From assembly GCA_026874595.1 (NCBI GenBank), contig CM049312.1, positions 63,332,929-63,396,928 on the forward strand: a stretch of 64,000 bases of DNA. The letters run 5' to 3'. Position numbers and translations under genes: made by a program. Positions within the stretch are counted from its first letter, which is position 1; every line of letters starts with the position of its first letter. Origin of the DNA: Sipunculus nudus (lineage: Eukaryota; Annelida; Sipuncula; Golfingiida; Sipunculidae). Positions 1 to 13,900 of the stretch are shown piece after piece. The notes beneath the pieces were generated by a model. It was not told the origin of the DNA. It ran no database searches and was given only the letters and a program-made list of their open reading frames with translations.

Positions 1-3000
1 GGTCATCCCTGTTTGTATGTTTGTGGATTATGTCACGCGAAATCATGATGAACTGAACCTCATGAAATTTTCGCGTATTTCGGGAATGGATCAATTAAAT
101 TTTGTTGTGGATCCAACACATGATCCGATTTCAGGAACGCCATCAAGCAATATTCAAAAATGTACATCACTTTTGCCAAAATGACCCTGGATATATGGGC
201 AGAGTAAGTGAATGCAAACTCGCTTTTGGGAGCATCCGTTAAGGAACCCCCCCCCATGGCGGTAGCTTGCGCCCCTTAGAATATAAATTTCCTTTCTTGT
301 CAGATGGGACATCTTATGCTCTCCTCCACCAAAGGTTTGCCCTTTAAAGGTTTCTGTGTTACACTCCTGTTCCAAAATCATGGACCCAACCCTGCGGTTT
401 TTTACTGACATTATATCAAACTAAGCTCGCGGTATCAAGAGTTATGCGTTCCCTTATCCCTCTTGTACCCAACGGGTACAAATGTGTTTACATATACAAA
501 CCGACATATTGATTCCGTAATAGATAAGCTATAATAGTTTGTTCCTATAATAAGAAAAAATGAGGGTTCGTAAATATTTCTTTGTAGTATAACAATAACA
601 GAGGAAGAAGAGAAATCGTTTTCTTTCTCTGTGAGCGGTGTTGCAATCCCATTTGATAGGTGTATTTGTTTAACTTAATATTTTAACTTGCCAGTCGCCT
701 TTAGTTGGTATAAAGGCCAAACTGATTTGACAGAAATGAGTGGTTTAACAGTGAAACTTTCGTCTTGTCCACAGATGACTAGGGCTCTCTAATGTGAACT
801 TTGACCTCCATTTAATGGTAAATTCACAAGCATTAACGGATATTTGCAAAATACAGTCTTATTGATAGCTCTAATTACCTCAACTATAGTATCACTGTTG
901 TGTGGAGTGATGAGGTTGTAGGGTAAAGGGCGAGGCCGAATCGATCAATCAGACAACAACATGGCGGGGACGAAAACTAGAACATCAAATTGACAGAGAC
1001 ATTGAATGATTTCTCGTTTCACCAACCTTGTACTGGTTCCAACCATGTCTGTCAATGACATTGCATAGGACCCTTAAATAAATGTTCCTGAAATACTGGC
1101 TTGCAGAGCAAACTAAACTGTATTAAATATTACTCTGTAGTCGCAATTCGCTGTGAAGCAAATAGTTCCGCTCTGGAACTATACAGCGTACTTCGAAAGG
1201 GCAACGATTGATTCAAAGCGAAGAACCGTTGGTGAAATCTTTAAATCCCCAGCCAACTGTACATAACGAAGTCCCTACGATGGTCGTAATACTAAAGAAA
1301 AATGTCCTCAATTTTCTGTCGTAGACGTATGTGACTTAGGCTTTACCAACGCAATCAAACAGCGTCTGTACCCTCTATGTGAAGCAGGTATACCACTGAA
1401 CTCAATAAACCATAATATGCATGGGAATTGACGACATGGAGGTTCGAGTCACTAGGTGACACTCAAACCAGATAACTCTGACTCCAGAACAATAACATTT
1501 GGTGTTCATGCTTAAATTCACTACCTAAAAGCTTGTATTTGTATTGAGGACCTTCCTTAGATAAACTGCTATACACGAGTATTCTACCATCTCTCCTATA
1601 ATCATTCAAAAATATTGTTGGGGTCTAACTAAATATAAGTGACTTCTTATGTGCAAATCATACGAGATTGACAAAGAGAGGTTAAGAAAGCCCCACCTCC
1701 CCCCTTCCCACCCCCATTAATGCAGACGCAATGGGTCATTCTGGCTACCTGGGGCCTGATGATATAAATACAATATTATGGGCAGTCGGATAAAACTTTT
1801 GGTCGTTTTCTCCAAAAAAAAGATAGATTAATTGAACCTGATCTTTCTATAATTATTCAAATAATAAAAATAAATAACATGATTTAAGATGTTTGGATTA
1901 TTCGAGTCCATACATTAAGTGAAAGGTTAATGACTAATGAGTAGTTTTCCAGATCAACAAAAAAAGACTTAACTGCCAGAGAAATGAATATACTAACGTT
2001 ACCCTATACTGTTTATACATTGTCAGATACCTCGAACAGTTTACACGGACTCAACATGTTACTGTGTGTGAGTGATGGTGTGTGTGTGTGATCAGTGTCT
2101 TACCCCTTGAAGCAGTTTATTTAATATTTAAATGAAAAAGCTTCGTTAGTCTGGAAATTTCCGGCCACGAGCTGTCTTATGTGTTTCTTCATTTCAAGAC
2201 TTACTACGAAAGCTGATAAACCACTAACGAAGCCGACTGGTGATTCAACTATAAAGACTATTATTATTTTCAACTATTATTTTATCCTGAAACTGGACAC
2301 CGTCCAGTGGTCACGTGGTCTCTAGGTGTGATTCTCACGAGAACAGGGCCTCATTTTCTGGCCTGCGGCTGTCCCTGGGGGATTTCGTGTGGTTGGAAAT
2401 AGAACTAGGCAAGATATCACATTTCCAAAGGAACCAACAATGAAGCAACTTTCGGTCAATATTTGATTGTTTGTCCTTAAAAAAGGGTAGTTTCATGACA
2501 TGTAGGTGATAATGTCTGTCGAGAGTGGGAGAGGAGCTTACTTTATGTGGAAAAGATAGTATCATATTATTAAAAACGTGTGGACGTAGCTGTTGTTTGC
2601 ACGAGGCTCTCAATAATCCAGAAGTCATGACAACAAGGTTGTGTTTAGGTGTCAGCATTTTGACCAAAACCTCTGGTCGGGTTCTTACCAGCCAATGTCA
2701 ACTTTGAGCTCCAATGCTTTTTGTTAAGCTTAAATTGAAACGTTTATTATATTCAGAATATTTCCTTTTTAGTATATTATATAACTATAATCCTTAATTC
2801 TTTTGTTATCTCGAAATAACTACACTGTCATCTTTAGTACCCCAGAGCTAGTGTTCAACATAGCCCTGCGACAGCGTGTGTGTGTGTGTGTGTCTGTAAG
2901 AAAACAAAAAACATCTTCAGAGATTTCAATTAGCTTTCGCATTTTTTTAACTACTTCTTTAACCGACTTCACAGTCAACAACAGAGATGACAATGACGTC

Positions 3001-6000
3001 ACTCCTATGTCACTCCTCTCTCTATATATATATTTTAAACAAAAATAACATATTGTGACAATGCAATTTAATGTTATTTTCTATACTATAATGTAACAAA
3101 GAAAAATGTAATATTATAAATATTTATACAGTATAACACAATAAAACATGGATAATATTACAATAGGTTATAATGTGACCGAACAAAATAAAAGGTAACA
3201 AATAAAAAAAATAGATGTGGTCCGACAATGGTCCTCAGAGGGCCCCGCGTTTCTGCTAGTGCTTGACAAGTTTACATATGGAAGAAAATTTAAGTTAAAT
3301 TTGAAAAAAAAGGGCAAACAGAAACAGGTATTTATCAATATGCCCTGAAGTCAGCCAATCACCATTAAGCGTGTTGTGAATGAGTGTGACTGAGCGCCAT
3401 GCCTCTCACCCCATAGCTCCCTACCGCTGGGGAGTGGTCGTTAGACCGGCGTAAAGTCATATTACACTGATAAGCCCGGACCAACACAGCTAATTGGGAC
3501 AAACATTGCAGGGTTTTTAATTCTGTCGCCTGTTTTCTGGAGCGTCCTCTCGGTTAGGAGTGGGCATCATCTTAGGAGAGAGGTCTGAAATAATAATGAT
3601 AAAAAAATCCGAAGATGATTTAAATGGGACACGGAAGGAGAAAATAAGATGGATAATAAACTATTGTATGATTTTGGTGTCTTTTGTTGTTGTTTTTATC
3701 TTGTTCCATTAGTTACGAATATTTTCTATAAGATCTGAAACTAGCTTTCTGCAACAGCTTGCGAATAGTGGACCCCTCTACCCGCATCGTCCATAACCCA
3801 AATATGATAGGAAAAAGTCTATGCAGCGTACGACATGGACAATATAGGTAGAAATAAATGCCAAATAAAAAATTGCCACCTCTGACTATAGCTCTGACCA
3901 AAGGTAGGATTATAACAAATTTGCTGCTTTTTAGACCAATACAAACTGTACAGCTTCGAAACATACTGACATAGTGTCTGTAATCAGAATACCTAATAGA
4001 TTTTTCTTGTTTATTTGATGCGACATTCGATTGTCAAACACCAATCTCCAAAATATTAACACCCATAAAGCTGTTGAAATTCTTAAGTGCTTTGGAGTTA
4101 TTTATGATTTTAATGTATCAAATAGTGCTCCCTTTTAATGTCAAGAACAGAATAATAAAGGCTTTTCCATATGTTTAATAATGTTATCTGATTAAATATC
4201 ATGCAACTCCGGAAAAAAATTGCCAATTTTAAAGAACATCAAACTATCTAGTTTGCTTCGAGAAAATCTTCCTATTTGTAGATTAAACAACGTAGTCCTG
4301 ACAGGACTTGGTAAAGAGCTTCTAATTTATCGTCTTACTTTACCATCTTAAATGTACGCAACTTGTCAAAAGTAAAAAACTGACAACATTGATCAGACAG
4401 CTGGGCCACGATTGCTAGTAATGGATTCGGTATAGACGTTAGAAACTGCAAATGCTCGGAACGTCAGCGAACACTGAAGAGATTTTGTTTTTATCGCATG
4501 TGTGACGCGTGTTCTGCATGCAAACCAAGTGAAATCTTTAGCCATTCACCAAGGGCTTCTTTAGACCATGATATTGTCATCTACTTTGGTTTCATTATTT
4601 ATTTGGCTTTTATGAGGTTGAGTTAGCTTTTATATTATACGGTTTTCAAATTAGGTTGTACTTTCGGTTCAAAGGAGAAAAAAATCTGGGTGGGTTTTAG
4701 TAAATGGGCGACGTGACAACCTTGCAAAACACAGCAGGTAACTTTAAAAGACATTCTGGAGCATATATAATATGCATGTATTTTTATGAAAAAAAGTAAT
4801 GAACATTTTAAGTTAGAAACCTGATAAAATAGTCTTCTTTTATTTCCAACCAGATAGACCTTTATTATTAGATATTCCATTTTTGTCCAAGAAGTAACGG
4901 AGGGTTTAGGTATTTTTCCGGGGTTAGTTGTCTTAAAGCTATACAGACAAATAAATACTTCCCGTCTTGAGTTCCTTACCCGTTTTCGGCCTATGATATG
5001 AAGATTACTGGTCATAAAACAATATAACATCTTCTGAAAATCTCATTTAGGAAAACCTAATGGAAACGTTCAATCGAGAATTTTTCTTATTTCAAAAATT
5101 AAATGCATGACCCTGATTAATAGCCGATGAATTGTTTTACAGTACGATTGTCAGAGGCTACAGTATCTCTACAGTTAATTTTTGGAATACTCAATATTTT
5201 GGAACATGAAAAGATTTTCGGATACAACATGTATCCCTGATATTTGCATATATAAGTTGATAGAGATGTATGGAAAACTGCCGTTCTATTACAAGAAAAA
5301 CTGCAATTAATAGACAGGTTTAGGGGAAGGCAGCAACACCAATATATGAATTTAACAAAAAACGTAATATCAAACGAAATAAACAGGGTGAAAACATATC
5401 CATTTATATAAAAGGATGACATATCTCTCCAAATGTTTTGTTTACAGGAAAAAAATAATTTCCACAATCACTGCTCCCGTTCAGCTCTGGTTTATTGTAT
5501 AAGTAGCAGAAATACTCAAAATTATAAAATTAGAGAACAAGACACAACTATCTCCTGAGGCTAAACTAAGAGAACCAGATAAACGACGCATATCCTAAGG
5601 GAATTCCATTCCGTATATCCATTAAACTGGTATTACGGAAGGGTTTTTTTTCAGATTTAGATTTCACTGATAAAGGAGAGAACCATGCAGTTATATAATA
5701 TGACAAAGTGGCGACTTGCAGTAGCGGATTCAGAGGTTCGGGGGAGGGGGGTCAAGGGGGTTTTGATCCTCTCCCACTTTTTTCAACCGCCTTTTCCAAG
5801 GGTTTCAATCCCATTTATGCGGTCTTAACCCCTCCCCCTTCTCCGGACCTGAAGAGCTTTGTTAAGGTTGTCTGACTAGTGTTTCTGGGTTAAAGCTCCC
5901 CAACCACCCCTTTGAAGATCCTAGATCCGCCCGTTATCTAAAAGGCATGTTTCCCTTCGTTTCTTGATAGGTAATTATGGCAGAAAAAGTATTGTTATGC

Positions 6001-9000
6001 TACCACACACAATGTAATACAACCCCATCAGAGAGCTGCCCACTCTTGAGGAATATAAATGGAAATCAAATGGAATACCTTTGTCAGTTCTTCCCGGGAA
6101 GTAGCTCTCTAGTAATTTCCGATCTGCCTTATTCAGGATATCAAAGAAAACACAACGTCTTATAGCTCAGTCTAAAAAATCCACCGAATCATTTGGGCAA
6201 ATTTGGGCACCTTTATGAGACTAAAGTGTATTTCTTACCCGGTAAATTCACTTCCAGTCTATTTGGCACTGAATAGGATGGCATATAACCGATTACAAAA
6301 CATATTTTCTTTGTAAGATTCCGGTTCGACTTTACGTGACCTTTTTTTTATAAACTATATGTTACCTAATATTAATAAATTTCTTTAATTTTTTTTTCGG
6401 TATTGCAGACGGTGGTTGCGGACGACATATACGGATTACGAACATATGGAAACTATAAGTTATGTATGATAGGTACACTCTGAATCAAGAACTATTTGAC
6501 TGAGTTAAAAAAAATGATGTCAATGAGGATTAACTCTCAGAGATGATGACGTTTGCTGTAAATTTTGACAGATAACGAAGCTTGATATGAAAACATGTCA
6601 CAGGAAAGCACGTGGTGGGCCTAAAAAGCAGTGGTACTGTAAAATCGCATATATAAAGAACCGGCAGCGGAACAAGTACATGTCCCAGACGTTTCCCTTG
6701 TTTCTTTTCCGTCTATTAAATATCACTTTCACATATTATATTTCACATATTATATTATGTAATACGAACTTCCGCATTATTGAATAAACCTGAAATTTGA
6801 TCGAGTTTTCCAACTTCAACATTTTTGTCATCCTGATTCGCGGGCCTACTTTCATATAGCATGGCCTTGGATTGAGGACAACGGCGGTTATGTAATTATT
6901 TGCACTGACGCTGGAGTATGGACACTTATGCTTGAAAGGGAAATGAAAGTGAGTAGGGTACAGAACAGCGGAATAATTTGAGGAGTTACCGCCTTTCAAT
7001 GGTCCGAGTTGGAGCTTATTAAATGAGACGCATTACTTCCTCGGAGGTTCATTCAAAAATCCCTCGCTGAAAGTGGTATTTCCCTATCTTTGATTTACCC
7101 GCGTCAATGATAATCCAAACCGGTGGATTGATTACATAATAATAGATCATTATATACTTATCTGTGTATATAATATAATAAAATATACTTTAATATATGT
7201 GAATATAATGTGTATAAAAAGAGAGAACACTGCAACAGCCTATTTTAAATGTATGCAAACCCATAAAGTTGATTTCATATGTTCAATAATATTTTTTTAT
7301 GAAAATGAATGTAGCATTACGAGACTTTGTCATAATTTCTACGAAGGTTTTAAATCAACAGTTAGCAATATTGAAAAATTTATGTTTTCTCCAAAATATT
7401 CATACTAAATAGACGCGAAGATTTCGTGGAAAATATTTTTGTTGGCTTAAGTGAAGCAAAGAAGGAGAACTTTTCGGATATAGTAACATGGAATTACTCA
7501 TAATCACAAAAATTAAATTGGACATTTAATAAGAACTCTCCCGTGGGGTGTACACTTCAATTTATCACTCAGTGACATGTGCCGCCACCTAAACCTGAAC
7601 CAAGGACTTCTTTCTCGATAAAACATTACTATGCCAACTATGGTAATATATACAGGGTCCTGATAATCACTAGGTTGTTTGTCATCATCTTATAACTCAA
7701 TTATGGTCTGTCATTGTACGTTGGTGCACAATCTTTCCATTACTCAGAAAGCATTGTTTCCGAGATCACACACGGCCCAGTCAGGGAACAATGATCCATA
7801 ACGCCCCACTATTATTGATTTGCTCTTGTTGTGCGGTTTTTCATTCAAAAGTAACCAAGCCGTCAGTTGGCATTAATTCTTTCTGCAGGCAAATAATCTT
7901 GTAAAGATGTGCTGTCACATGGTGAAATGTGTCATTTCAAAAAGGGATTGGGTTAGAATTAATATTTGGACTTTCGAACTAAAGGTTAACTTGAAATAAC
8001 CGAATTAAAGAAAACAACAACAAAAAAATATCAGAGATTTGTTCTGAAAATGTTCTCATTTCATGATAGTCTAAAAGTCCTCAGTAAACAGGCTGCATAC
8101 AGTTCATTGACAATTCCAACAAAAATTCACAAAACGAACAACCAATTGATTTTAGCTCATTCGTGTCAGGCTGCAATAATGGTAAGGGAAGGGGTTTTAT
8201 AGCCTGATGTCACTGACCACGTCTCGTATATCACCATTGTCTTTCGGGCCTGTTCATCTTATAGTTTTTCTCAGCCCCTCGCAGAACACTTAACCCAAGT
8301 ATCCCTAAGACGCCTCTTACGCGGCTTTCTTTCTACATTTGCCTGACGCCCATGACTGCTTTAACCGTCAATCCCTTGGTGGAAATATCTTACCATTGCG
8401 GCAAAGACTTTGGTCAGGAGTCTAAGCACTAAAGGTGACCACGTCGGAAAATGAACACCAATTCGCTTCACCCGAAATCCCTCATAACAGAGGGGTTATT
8501 ACATTTCGCTGGAAGAAGGGGAGGAAGCTCAAATGCATAAAAACATAATAAGAAACAAATGAATTCTTATTTAACATTTTGTGAATCCCTTATGCTTATG
8601 ATCAATATTTGACGTTTCAATGAAATATGAAACTGACACTGTAATATTACTTGGTAGTACAATTGAAATCAGGATTTTACTATTTTGATAAATATCAGCT
8701 AATTTAAAATTCATAGCACTCCCGGTCATATGTTAGCTCCGGTCAGCGGGTGAAACGTGTATTCAAAGACTTCGGGAAAACGGTATATTTGAACTAACTT
8801 ACACCAGACAGAAAAAGTAATTGTTACAAACGCTTAATTTCAACGGGGAATATATATTATCGTGTATTACAGAAAAATACTTTAGGACTTAAATAACATC
8901 TAGTGTTTATGATTTGAACAAAATTTGAATCTAATCTTCTTTCCTGTGTTGGTATTTAAAATATATGGTCGATTACTGTCGCTGCAATATTTCTTTGCAA

Positions 9001-9110
9001 TTGATTACATGTGATTTATGGCGTGTTTTTAGTCTCCTTCTTAACTTATCAGTAATGAGGCTCTTTTAAAGAAAGTTACGAACAAACTGAATACGATCAT
9101 GAGCAAGACT
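1..9110 (+). repeat. Mosaic segmental duplication, copy 1 (non-coding)
   Basis: First copy of a multi-kilobase unit found again at 9,240-18,130, 20,647-24,760 and 24,763-27,985, always in the same orientation. Matching anchors include 1-420 with 26,620-27,060; 690-850 with 11,400-11,530 and 27,260-27,380; 1,135-1,480 with 11,855-12,200; 3,055-3,570 with 9,985-10,450 and 24,852-25,310; 4,035-4,700 with 13,935-14,650 and 22,973-23,660; 7,560-7,870 with 16,787-17,100; and 8,230-8,450 with 17,355-17,570. By eye the better blocks agree at roughly nine bases in ten, with many indels. Open frames in one copy (for example 131 codons on the minus strand at 4,635-5,030) are broken in the others, so I see no gene here. 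Copy 1 joins two blocks directly near base 4,025 and lacks sequence present there in the other copies, which suggests a deletion. The window edge cuts the left end. Confidence 0.85.
5717..5935. mobile_element. Small hAT-like MITE (degenerate)
   Basis: A segment of about 220 bp, absent from the corresponding place in the other duplication copies. It begins CAGTAGCGGATTCAGAGG and ends with a decayed inverted version containing CCTAGATCCGCC. Its interior is rich in G runs on the left and C runs on the right. CAGTGGCGGATC-type ends are typical of non-autonomous hAT elements. The target-site duplication is not recognisable. Confidence 0.55.
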
Positions 9111-10894
9111 TCCTATCTAGACCCAGACAAGTTTAGAAATGACGCGGTCTCTGTCTTCTTTTTCGGATTCATATAAAAGCAAGAGATTCGATGATCCCCC
9201 GTCAAAGGTCCAGATAAAATTTTTTACAATTCCATGTAATGAATATCGAAGTGGAATGGACTGCTAGAAAACTTCGATGATTCCGGATTCTACAAACATG
9301 GGTTTTATTAATTTAAGTGAACTGCGTCCCGTTTGGTAAAGCCTAAGTCATAAACAACCTACGATGTTGACTGTCGTATGATTTCAGCAGGGCAACAACA
9401 GATAGAAGCGTTGTGGGTGAGGAGAGGTTTTTTTCACGATTTGGTGGAAGCGTTCACATATAAAATATATTGTGTACGATGGTCGTGGGAAAAGTGGTCA
9501 GGGCTGTCGCTGTCAAATCGTACGCTCTTCGTACGAGAGTGGTTTGAGGGCCCTACGATTATCGTAATACAAAAGAAAAATTTCCTCGATCTTCTGTCGT
9601 AAACCTGTCGTGCGATGTATGTGACTTAGGCTAAACCCACGCAATCAATCGCCGGTGCCCTTTATGCGGAGCAGGTACCACTGAATTCACTTAACCATTA
9701 TATGCATGGGAACTGACGTCAGAGAAGTTGGAGTCACTGGGTGACACTCAAACCAGATTACTCTGGCAAGAAGCAATAACATGTGGCGTTCAAGCTTGCA
9801 TTCACTACCTATAGGTTTGTATGTGTATTGAGAACGTTCCTTAGATAAATTGCTATCCTCAGTCAGACATTGTTCCCTCTTTCCTATAGTCATTTAAAAT
9901 ATTATTTGGGTTTTGACTGAAAATATGTGACCTATTATGCCATGTGAGATTGCAACAGAGAGGTTATGAACCTCAACACTAATATTGTGACAATACAATT
10001 TGATATCATTTAGTATACCATGGTGTGAGAAAGAAAAATAAATATTACATTATACAATATAAGATAATAAAACATTAATTATTTTACAATAGGTAATAAT
10101 GTGACAGGACGAAATATAGCGTAACACATAAAAATGAAAAACAAAACAAATTATAACCATGGATCGATGAACGGCTTAAAACTGTGTTTTTTACTAACCC
10201 CTGGCATGCATGGATTGGGCGAGCACTGCCCCAATGGCCTTAAGTCTGCCAATCACCATTATGTGTGATGTGAATGAGTGTGATCGGGTGTCATGCCTCT
10301 CATTCTAAAGCTCCCTGTTACGGAGGACTGGTCGTTTATCCCGGGTATTTGATATTACACCGACAAGCCCGAACCAACACGGCGAATTCTAGGCCAAACA
10401 TTGCAAGGTTTTTTATTCTGTTGTCTGTTTTCTCGTCCTCTCGGTTAGGAGTGGGCATCTTCTGAGGAGAAAGGTCTTGAATTGAAAAAAAGAACTATAG
10501 TATGATTTTGGTCTCTTTAGTTGTTGTTTTTATCATTTTCCATTAGCTACAAGTACTTTCTATAAGATCTCCTCGAGGAATTCTAAAACTAGCTTTCTGC
10601 AACAGCTGGCGAAAAGTGGACCCCTCTTCCCTGCATCGCCCGTCATCCAAAGATAATAGGCAAAACACTATGCAGCGTACCTAGAAAAAAAGGTAAAAAA
10701 ATATAAATAAAAAAAAAATGCCACCTCTGATTATTACCCTGACTAAAGGTAGGCTTTTAACAAATGGACCGTTTTTGAAACCCATAAAAACTGTACAGCA
10801 TCAAAACATACTGACATTAGTATCTGTTTTTAGAATGTCTGATAAGTTTTTTCTTCTTAATTTGATGCGACACGAAAATTATTCATAAGTCGGT

Positions 10895-10897
<3 letters not shown>

Positions 10898-10933
<36 letters not shown>
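10898..10933. repeat. (GA)n microsatellite
   Basis: Uninterrupted GA dinucleotide run. The same block carries a GA run of different length at 25,783-25,832 and a very short one near 21,530, so the tract predates the duplication and has since changed length. Confidence 0.9.
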
Positions 10934-10938
<5 letters not shown>

Positions 10939-13900
10939 TGGGAAGGGGAGCAAAGTATAGTGCGGAATACCGCTTTTTAGCCACGCCCAAAATATAGTAC
11001 ATTACAGCGAGAAAAGGACTCTCTTGAGACATATTAGGGTGTCATTACAAAGTGTACTTTCCTTTTGAATATATAAACTATTGTGAAGTTAGAGTCATAC
11101 AAAAGAAATCAGACTGTCTTGGAATTTTGAAACAGAGTGAATATGAAAAAGCAATCTGCTTTTGAGAACATCCTACAAAAGGAACACCCACATGACGGTA
11201 GCTTGCACCCCTTAGAATAAAATTTTCTTTTCTTGTCAGGTGGGACATCTTTTGCTCCCCTCCACCAGATGTTTGCCCTTTAAATGTTTCTGTGTTTCCC
11301 ACTCCTGTTCCAAAATTCTGGACTCTCCCACACAGTAGCTACTGATATTATATCATACTATGCACGCGGTAACAAGAGTTATGTTTTCACTTTAGTGACT
11401 ACTTTGCTTTTAGTTCGTATTAAAGCCAATCTGATTTGACAGAAATTAGTGCTTTAACAGTGAAACTTCCTTCTTGTCCATAGATGCCTTCGGCTCTGTT
11501 ATGTGAATTTTGACCTCCAGTTGATGGCAGATTCGCAAGCTTTGACGGATGCTTACAAATTACAGTCTTATTGATAGTATCACTGCGGTGTGGAGTGATG
11601 AGGTTGAAGGGTAAAGGGCGCAGCCGATTCGATCAACCAGTCAACAACATGGCGAGGACGAAAACCAAGACATCAAATTGGAATGGTTCAAACCATGTTT
11701 GTCACTGATATTGCATAGTGACCCTAGATATTTATGTTCCTGAAGTATATGGACTGGTTTGCAGAGCACACTGGTCCTTGAACTAGATTAAAGCCTTTGA
11801 AACCGTGACTTATCTAAAGAATTATACTAAACTGTATTAAATATTACTCTGTAGTCCCAATGTGCTGTCTCGTAGGGGCCTGCCTAGTGAAAGGAAAATA
11901 GTTCCGCGCTAGAATAGCGTACTTCAAAAGGGCAACGGTTGATTGTCAGCGAAGAACCCTCGGTGAAATCTTTAAAAACGCAGCCAACTGTACCTAACGA
12001 GGTTCCTTCGATAGTTGTAAAACAAAAAAAAAATATCCTAAATTTTCTGTCGTAGACGTATGAGACTTAGGCTTAACCAACGTAAACAAACAGCGCCTGT
12101 ACCCTCTTTGTGAAGCAGGTATACCATCAAACCCACTAAACCATAATACGCATGGGAGTTCACGACAAAAAGTTTCGAGCCACTGAGTGACCCTCAAACA
12201 AGATTACTCCGACTAAGGAGCAAAAACATTTGGTGTTAATGCTTGCATTCACTACCTTTATGCTTGTATTTGTATTGAGGACGTTTACTTAGATATGTTG
12301 CTATCCACTGACATTCTTCCATCTTTCCTATAGTCATTCGAAAATATTGTTTCGGTCTAACGAAAAAAAGTCACATCTTATGTGCAAGTCATACGAGTTT
12401 GACACAGAAAGATTACGACCCCCCCCCCCCCCCAAGGTATTCATGCAGACGCACTGGTTTATTCGGACTACCGGGGGCCTGATATAAATACAATATTGTG
12501 GGCTGACGGATTGCACTATTGATCGTTTTCTCCCAAAACCCCATACCCACAGAATTTATATCAATAAACTTTGGATTGATTCAACCTGGTCTTGCTTAAT
12601 TATTTGCGGCAAATGATAATAAAAATAACATGATTTAAGATGTTTGGATTATTTCAGGTCCATACTTTAAGGGTAAAATTAATGATTTAGGAGTAGTTTT
12701 ACAGATAAAAAAATTAAAAACGGTCAGAGGGATGAATCGACTAACGTTACTCTGTACTGTTTACACATGTTCAGATACCTCGTACAATTACATGAACTCA
12801 ACATGTTACTGTGATGTGTCTGTGATGAATGTCGTACTGTTTGGGAACTTTACTAACATTTAAACGAAATAGCTGCATTAGTCTTGAATTATCCGTCACC
12901 TGCTGTACTATGTGTTTCGTCATTACAAGACTGTGTACAAAGGACGTACTGTAAAACCTGATGAACCACAAAGGAAGCCGTCTGCTGATTCAACTGTTAA
13001 GACGTGCATATTTGATCCTGCAGCTGGACACTAGGTGTGATTCTCACAAGAATATGGCCACATTTCTGACCTATTGCTGTCCCTGAGGGATTCCGTGTGG
13101 TTTTGAATGGAACTAGGCAAGATATCACATTCCCAAATGAACCTGCAATGAAACAACTTACTAGGCAATATTTGATTGTTTGGCCTTTAAAAGGGTAGTT
13201 TCATGACATGTAAATGATCGATGTCTGTCAAGTGTGGGCAAGGAGGTGACTTTATGTGGAAAGGATGGTATCATATTATTAAAACGTGTTGACGTAGCTA
13301 TAATTTGTAGAAGGCTCTCAATAATCCCGAAGCCATGACAACAACGTGCTAAGGTGTCAGCATTTTGAACAAAACCTCTGGTCGGGTGTCTTACCAGACA
13401 ATGTCAACTCTGAACTCAAATACTTTTGGTTTAGCTTAAATTGAAATGTATTTTATAATCACAATATTTTCTTAAAAGTATTTTATATTTTACCCAGAGC
13501 TATTGTTAAACATAGCCTTACGCCCGCGTAATTGTGTGTGTCCGTAAGCTGACCAAAAAACATCTCCAGCGATTTCAGTTAGCATTGGCATTTTACTGCT
13601 TCTTTAACCGAAAAAAGCAGAAAGTTAATGATACACTCCTTGCCGTATGTTACCAGTTGCAAACATCTCGCATCTCTTATATATATTTTTAAATTTATTT
13701 ATTTATTTTAATAACTTTGTACAGGGCTGCCTGACAATACATATCAAGGTTTACATGACAAAACAAAAATTCAAAACAAATACACGTTACACTAAATAAC
13801 TTTTAATATACATCAACTGAAATTATGAGAAATAAATGATTGTTCTTTTCGTAACGGTTGTATAATACATAGCAACTGTTGCATTTTCAGTAAAACGTGA

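Noticed and set aside
2335-2667. 110-codon minus-strand frame
   Set aside because: The homologous block at 13,030-13,400 does not keep the frame, and no domain is recognisable.
4635-5030. Longest open frame of the window (131 codons, minus strand)
   Set aside because: The matching block in copy 3 (23,640-24,110) has different frames and an insertion. The frame is not conserved, so it is probably chance.
9378-9602. 74-codon Trp-rich frame
   Set aside because: It lies in a duplication block whose other copies (1,200-1,320 and 11,920-12,050) do not keep it.
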